Position numbers and translations under genes: made by a program
Source: Jackrogersella multiformis
Taxonomy: Eukaryota; Ascomycota; Sordariomycetes; Xylariales; Hypoxylaceae
Length of the DNA stretch: 64,000 bases
Reading direction: 5' to 3'
NCBI GenBank assembly: GCA_902806575.1
Contig: CADCXD010000011.1
Coordinates: 2,790,001-2,854,000, forward strand
In this document: piece by piece, positions 58,501 through 64,000 of the stretch
Layout: the number at the start of each line of letters is the position of its first letter
Position numbering within the stretch: the stretch's first letter is position 1
Notes under the pieces: generated by a model
Seen by the model: only the letters and a program-made list of their open reading frames with translations
What the model was told of the DNA's origin: nothing
Databases searched by the model: none

Positions 58501-61500
58501 ATCCCTTGATGACCGCAACCCTAAGACTATCAAGTCGTCCATCCCAATGGTCTCGTCAGTTACTGGCCAGCCTGTTCGGCCAGCTTCGTTAGCGACTCCC
58601 CAGTACTGGGTAGAAAACATGGTGTCACCTGTCCGATTCGCCGATGCAGTGCACTTCCTCACACAGAAGACATCATCCCTGAAGGTAGGTATAGGAAGCA
58701 TCACTGATCTCATCGAGGTCGGCTCCCACCCCGCGCTCCGTAGGCCAGTCCAAGATACCCTGGCCAAGGCGGGAAATAAGAAACAGCAAATTCGGTACAG
58801 TTACGTGCTACACCGATCTCACCCTGCAGATCAGACCACTTTGGAGCTTCTCGGACAACTGTTTTGCAACGGGCACGCAGTTTCTATTGCCGCAACAAAT
58901 CAGGAGAAATCCAGCCAAGACCCCCCTCGTTTCTTGGTTGACTGTCCCAAATATCCCTTTGACCATTCAAAGACATACTGGGCCGAATCTCGTCTCAGCC
59001 GAGATTTCAGGTTGCGCGGGAGCGTTAAGGGCGAGACTTTGGGAGCTCGGTTTGTCGATTGGAACCCCTTGGAACCAAGGTGGAGGAACTTCCTAAGTGT
59101 CGAAACCACGCCATGGATTGGCGATCATGTCATCAGCGGCACCGTCATCTACCCTGCAGCGGGTATGCTTGTGATGGCAATGGAAGCTGTGCAGCAGCTG
59201 TGCCCCGATAACCGCGCAATATCAGGTTACTATGTTAAAGAGGCTCACTTTATGAACCCTATCCTGGTTAAGGAGGCTTGGGAAGATAGGACGGAAACCA
59301 TGCTTCATTTACGTCCTATTAAGAGGCCGTACGAGAAAGAATCAACCTGGTCGGACGTTACGATATATTCATACTATGACGACCGGTGGACCGAATGTTT
59401 TAAAGCCAATATTCAAGTCGAATACGAAGAGTCCTCACAAACCGATCTTCAAGAAGAGCGCCGGCAGGCTCATAAACGGATCACCGACCAGTTCGCAAAA
59501 GCACAAGAATCCTGCACAAGGCCAGTCGACTCGCAGGTATTTTATGAGGACGCTACTGAGCATGGCTTGGGATACGGAGAGGCCTTCCAAGTAATAGAAG
59601 ACATCCAGTGGGACAACAATACGAGTACAATTGCTCGTGTTGACATGTCCAAATGGAAGACTACTAGCCTCGTCCACCCTGTGGTTCTAGACTCCGCTTT
59701 CCACGTTCTCCGCGTCAGCACTACCCTTGGGTTGTCCCTGTCCAATGCTACAAACGTTCCCGTACGGTTGGTTGACGGTTGGTTCTCGGCCTCTGGATGG
59801 CAACAGCCCCAAACATCCTCTGTTCGGTATCTTGCCACCTCAGAGGTTAAGGGTGACCGAGAGAGCGAGGAGGGTACTATTTATGCTATAGCCGATGATG
59901 GCTCGGTCTTGTGTACGATGCGAAGACTGCTAACCGCGGCCGTTTCAAGGAAGTCTGACAGCGATCAAACTGCCAAAAAGTTGCTATATAGCATTAACTG
60001 GAAACCACAGCTAAGCTTGATGGAACCACAACAGCTGGGGACCGCGGTCGATGCCAATAATTTCGTCAGGGACGAAGCCGTCATGCTCCTTCATCACAAG
60101 AAGTTGACTTTCGTCCTAGATAAGGTCGCTTCCAAGACTCTGAAGCTATTGTCCGGCGAAAACCGCGAGAAGGTCCCCGAGTCTCAGAAGAGGCACATGG
60201 AATGGCTAGAACAGCATGTCTCGTTAATACCTGCGGAGCGAGCAGCTGACGATGTGAGCTCGGATGAGCTCGAAGTTCTCTTACAGGAGATTGAGGCCAT
60301 CCATCCACCGTGGAAGCTACACACGACTGTCGTTCGTCGCCTAACAGATATTCTCACCGGCGAGATAGACCCACTCGAGGTCATCTTCGATGCGAACTTG
60401 GCCGACGTATTCTACGCGGATATGTTCGAGCACGTGTGCGATGACAGACTGTTGAAATTCCTAGACCTTGCCACCCACGAGAATCCCAACCTCCGGATCC
60501 TCGAAGTTGGAGCCGGTACCGGTGGCATGACATCGCGTGTTATAGGTGCACTTCACGAACTCGAGAGGAAGAGCGGCGCCCTTAAGTTCTCGGAGTACAC
60601 TTACACAGATGTGTCACCTGCCTTCTTCGACAAGGCGACTGCTAGATGGCAAGATTACAAGGGGAGGATGACTTTCAAGACATTCGATATGAAGCGTAGC
60701 GCTGAGAGCCAGGGCTTCGAGTTGGGTTCCTATGACTTGGTCGTTGCCGGAAGTGTCCTGCATGCTACGGAAGATTTAGTGGCCACAATGAAGAACGTCC
60801 GCACGACACTCAAGGCGAATGGCCACCTCCTGCTTCTTGAGGTCGTCGCACCTCAAGACGTTGTCACGAATTTCACATTTGGTCTGGTACCTGGATGGTG
60901 GGGCCGCCGCGAAGAATGGCGAGGACTGTCTCCAGCGATCCCCGAGAAGCAGTGGGATGATGTCTTGAAATGGACAGGATACAGCGGTAACGACCTTGTA
61001 CTAAGGGATTACCCGAGCGACGCTTGCCATATTTTCAGTATCATCGTTTCGAAAGCTTCAGAAGAAGTATCGGACTCAGTTATTAGCAAGTCAGGACTTG
61101 TCTTGGTAGTTGACAACAAGTTGAGCGAACAGACCGAGATAGCCAATTTGATTCACAGCACAATCGTCCAGTCGCAAGACCAGCAAGCTCGGATCATTCC
61201 TCTCGACCAGATTGCAACCGCGGATCTGACTAAGGACGACACCGTAGTTAGCATCGCCGAGATAGGGAACCCTTTCCTTGCGACGCTATCCGAGGAAAGG
61301 TTCAAATTACTTCAAGAATTCCTCAAGCGAGCACATAGCCTATTGTGGGTTACGCAGACAAGCTTACAGGACGAGAAGTATTCACAATATGGAGTCATGG
61401 AAGGATTCTTGAGATCAATCCGCCACGAGGAAAGCGAGAAACACATCGTCACACTTGCAATTGAGTCTCAAAAAGAAGAGACCAAGGCAGAGTATGCGAA

Positions 61501-63880
61501 ATACATCGCTAAGGCCTACAAGGCGGCGTTTGAATCCCAGACCAAGGAATTGGAGTATACCATTCGCAACGGTCAGCTCACTACTGGTAGGGTTGCAGAA
61601 GACGTCTCTGGAAACGAGACGCTGCGATCTCTCCTCTACCCGAAGTTGCAGGACAAGCCTTTCTCAGAGGGGCCGGCCTTGAAACTTGCCGTCGGTGAAA
61701 CTGGAACTCTAGACTCGCTACAGCTTGTGGAAGATGTCGCGCAGCAGGCCGAATTTCTACCGCACGAGGTAGAGATCGAGGCCAAGTCGTGGGGTCTAAA
61801 CTTCCGAGACGTGCTATGCGCTTTGGGTCGATTGGAAGACAACGAGCTGGGAGTCGACTGTGCTGGTGTAGTCACCAGGGTCGGACCGGACTGCGAACTG
61901 AAAACAGGAGATCGGGTCTGCATGATCTCGATAGACTGCATGCGAACGCACCCACGTGCGCTCGACCACGCTGTTCTCAAGATCCCCGACAGCCTGTCTT
62001 TCGAGGCAGCCGCATCGATCTTAGTTCCTGGCATGACGGCATACTATTCCATGATTGAACTTGCGCGACTTCGGAAGGGTGAAAAGGTCCTTATTCACTC
62101 AGCTGCGGGCAGCACAGGTCAGATGGCTATCAGGATGGCCAAGATGAAAGGGGCTGAAGTATTTGCCACTGTTGGGTCCGACGAAAAGAGACAGTTTTTG
62201 AAGGACACATTCGGCATTCCCGATGATCACATCTTCAACAGCCGAAACACCTCATTCGCCCAAGGAGTTTTACGAGTAACCAACGGATACGGCGTTGATG
62301 TAGTCTTGAATTCGCTCTCGGGAGATAGCCTACGGGCGACTTGGGAGTGCATGGCTCCATTTGGGCGATTCGTGGAAATCGGTGTTATAGACATCAAGGC
62401 CAACTCGTCTTTGCCAATGTCTGGCTTCGCAAGGAACGTCAGCTATTCAGCCGTCGACTTGCGTTACGTGATTCTAAGAAACCCTGGACTGACATCGGAT
62501 CTCCTGAAGGCCACTATCAATCTCTTAACTGAGGGTACCATTCAGCACCCTGGTCCCCTCCACCTATACCCGGTATCCAAGGCTGAACAGGCGTTCCGTT
62601 ATCTTCAAGGAGGAAAGAATATAGGACGTATCATTCTCAACGTCGATCCCTCTGACGTGGTTCCGGTAAGTACCATACACAACAAGGCATTTTTCAAGAC
62701 ACGATGCTAACATTCGATCTAGCAACTTCTTCTGGGACGGCGATCATGGAGATTCGATGAGAACGCATCGTACGTGATCGCAGGTGGGTCTGGTGGTCTC
62801 GGCCGCGCTATCATGAAATGGATGGCTGACCGAGGAGCAAAATACCTCATCGCGCCTTCGAGATCCGGAAGCTCCAAGACGCTAATGGCCGAGGTTATCA
62901 CGGAATTGACGACACGCGGCGTTAACATCGTCGCACCTCAGTGTGACGTATCTTCGGAGGAATCTCTCGCCCAAGTGCTTGAGGAATGCTCCCGCACGAT
63001 GCCACCTGTCAAGGGCTGCATCAACGCCACCATGGTGCTCCAAGATGCCGTGTTCGGTAACATGACTTACGCGCAATGGGAGCTCACGATGAAGTCGAAG
63101 GTGCCGTCGTCCTTAAACCTACACAAACTCTTGCCCAAGAATCTCGACTTCTTCGTCCTTCTGTCTTCTCTTAACGGCGTCTGCGGAGCGCTAGCACAAT
63201 CCAACTACGCGGGTGGCTGTTCTTTCCAGGACGCTCTCGCACGTTATCGTGTTGCGCATGGCCAGAAGGGCGTCTCGATCGATATCGGGTGGATGAGAAA
63301 TATTGGTATCGTCGCAGAAACGCAGGCATACCAACGTCAACGGAAGAGTTGGGATGACATGCAGAAGATTGACGACACGGAACTGCTAGCCTTGCTGAGC
63401 GTGTTGTGTGATCCTTCAGAGCCACTTCCGTCGCAGACCGGTAGCCAGGTCCTCCTAGGTCTGCGCACACCAGCTGATTTCCTCGTAAAGGGCCAGACAC
63501 CCCCAGCGTTGCTTACCAGACCCTTATTTGCTGCGTTTTCCTACATAGTCGGGGAAGGTAAGAGCACGCCGAAAGACGCAAGCGTAGACGTAGCGGCCAC
63601 CTTCAAAGCCGCGACAGATACCGGCGAACGAATCCAGATCGTCATCAAGGCGTTGACCCAGAAGCTAGCGCGTTCTATGGCAATCTCACCCGACGATGTA
63701 GAACTGAACAAGCCGCTATCCAGCTACGGCGTAGACTCCCTAATGGCTGTCGAGCTGCGGAACTGGATTGGTAGGGATTTCCAAGCTAGCGTAGCCGTCT
63801 TCGATATTATGGGAAACGTGCCCGTTTCGGCTATCGGAGACTTGGTGGTGACCAAGAGCACTGTTGGGAAGACTCAGTAG
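55507..63880 (+). CDS. Highly reducing polyketide synthase (KS-AT-DH-cMT-ER-KR-ACP)
   Basis: Iterative type I PKS. Exons 55507-55698, 55749-55893, 55956-56224, 56282-56624, 56685-56782, 56886-56949, 57021-57106, 57158-57881, 57934-58084, 58141-62665 and 62723-63880 join in phase to 2,584 residues. KS about 12-435 with Cys181 (DSACSSSL), His316 (EAHGTGTPVGD) and His356 (NIGHLEG). AT about 570-890 with GHSSGE. DH about 980-1280 with His1020 (GDHVISGTVIYP) and Asp1208 (HPVVLDSAFH). C-methyltransferase about 1440-1650 with LEVGAGTGGM. ER about 1880-2190 with DCAGVV and HSAAGSTGQ. KR about 2213-2395 with AGGSGGLGR. ACP about 2500-2575 with YGVDSLMAVEL. All catalytic residues checked are present except that the KR Asn after Tyr2361 is replaced by Cys. 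No thioesterase or reductase follows the ACP, so release needs a partner. The product is probably a methylated, reduced chain. Confidence 0.95.
57323..57484 (+). repeat. Asn/Gly/Ser-rich repeat coding for the PKS KS-AT linker
   Basis: In PKS exon 8 the bases repeat AATGG/AACGG motifs, coding for NGKPNGHSNGTSNGTSHKNG, then TNGNGHTTNGKTNGSSNGVN. It sits between the KS and the AT, at residues about 455-508. Such linkers are flexible spacers; repeat length is likely to vary between strains. Confidence 0.75.
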
Positions 63881-64000
63881 CGTATAACAGGGGGTATGAT
63901 ATGCTTTATGGAGCAATGGTGGTTTATATCTTATTTATTAGTTTAATAACACGTCGCTCATTATCGCCTTTAACCATGCTTGTCCTTTAAAATGATTAGT
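63881..64000. other. 3' flank of the PKS
   Basis: 120 bp after the stop codon, AT-rich, with nothing recognisable. The window ends here, so genes further right in the cluster are not visible. Confidence 0.4.

Noticed and set aside
1..64000. CRISPR arrays, operons and bacterial-type sites.
   Set aside because: Spliceosomal introns and gene content show a eukaryotic nuclear genome; no spaced direct repeats of CRISPR type seen.

Overview
The window is nuclear DNA of a filamentous ascomycete. Genes carry many short GT-AG introns of about 50-100 bp. The encoded proteins include fungal-type methionine aminopeptidase 1, Erv14, Prp17, a HET-domain relic, a Pth11-like membrane protein and a fungal highly reducing polyketide synthase. 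A 6.9 kb retroelement has been mutated in the manner of repeat-induced point mutation (RIP). A Sordariomycete, perhaps Xylariales, is my inference from the gene content and repeats; the sequence does not prove it. No rRNA, tRNA or CRISPR array was found.

Positions 1-8 kb hold housekeeping genes: the 5' part of kynurenine 3-monooxygenase (minus, running off the left edge), methionine aminopeptidase 1, the cargo receptor Erv14/cornichon and the splicing factor Prp17. From 8.9 to 15.8 kb lies one Ty3/gypsy-type LTR retrotransposon with two 313 bp LTRs and a 5 bp target duplication. Its interior is almost pure A+T. Next to it are a broken HET gene and other coding remnants (16-18.5 kb), and a 32 bp head-to-head block of telomere-type repeats at 19.76 kb.

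Positions 20-37.6 kb carry a four-pass membrane protein, a mitochondrial membrane protein, a secreted PL26-like rhamnogalacturonan lyase, an F-box/ankyrin protein, pyrroline-5-carboxylate reductase, a secreted Tri14-like protein, an isochorismatase-family hydrolase and a VOC-family (glyoxalase/extradiol dioxygenase) protein. The last two are divergent neighbours. A secreted low-complexity protein follows at 40.2 kb, then about 4 kb without genes.

Positions 45.3-63.9 kb look like part of a secondary-metabolite cluster: a BAHD/Tri101-like acyltransferase, an FSH1/LovG-like serine hydrolase, a rhodopsin-like (Pth11-type) membrane protein and a complete 11-exon highly reducing PKS (KS-AT-DH-cMT-ER-KR-ACP) with no release domain. 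I infer that the PKS builds a methylated reduced polyketide, the LovG-like hydrolase releases it and the acyltransferase may esterify it. The cluster may continue beyond the right edge.

Intergenic DNA throughout is seeded with short palindromes built on TACCTAGGTA. They are missing from the coding exons and reach a perfect 34 bp palindrome at 51.48 kb. Exon structures given here were worked out by eye from splice signals, reading-frame phase and family conservation.
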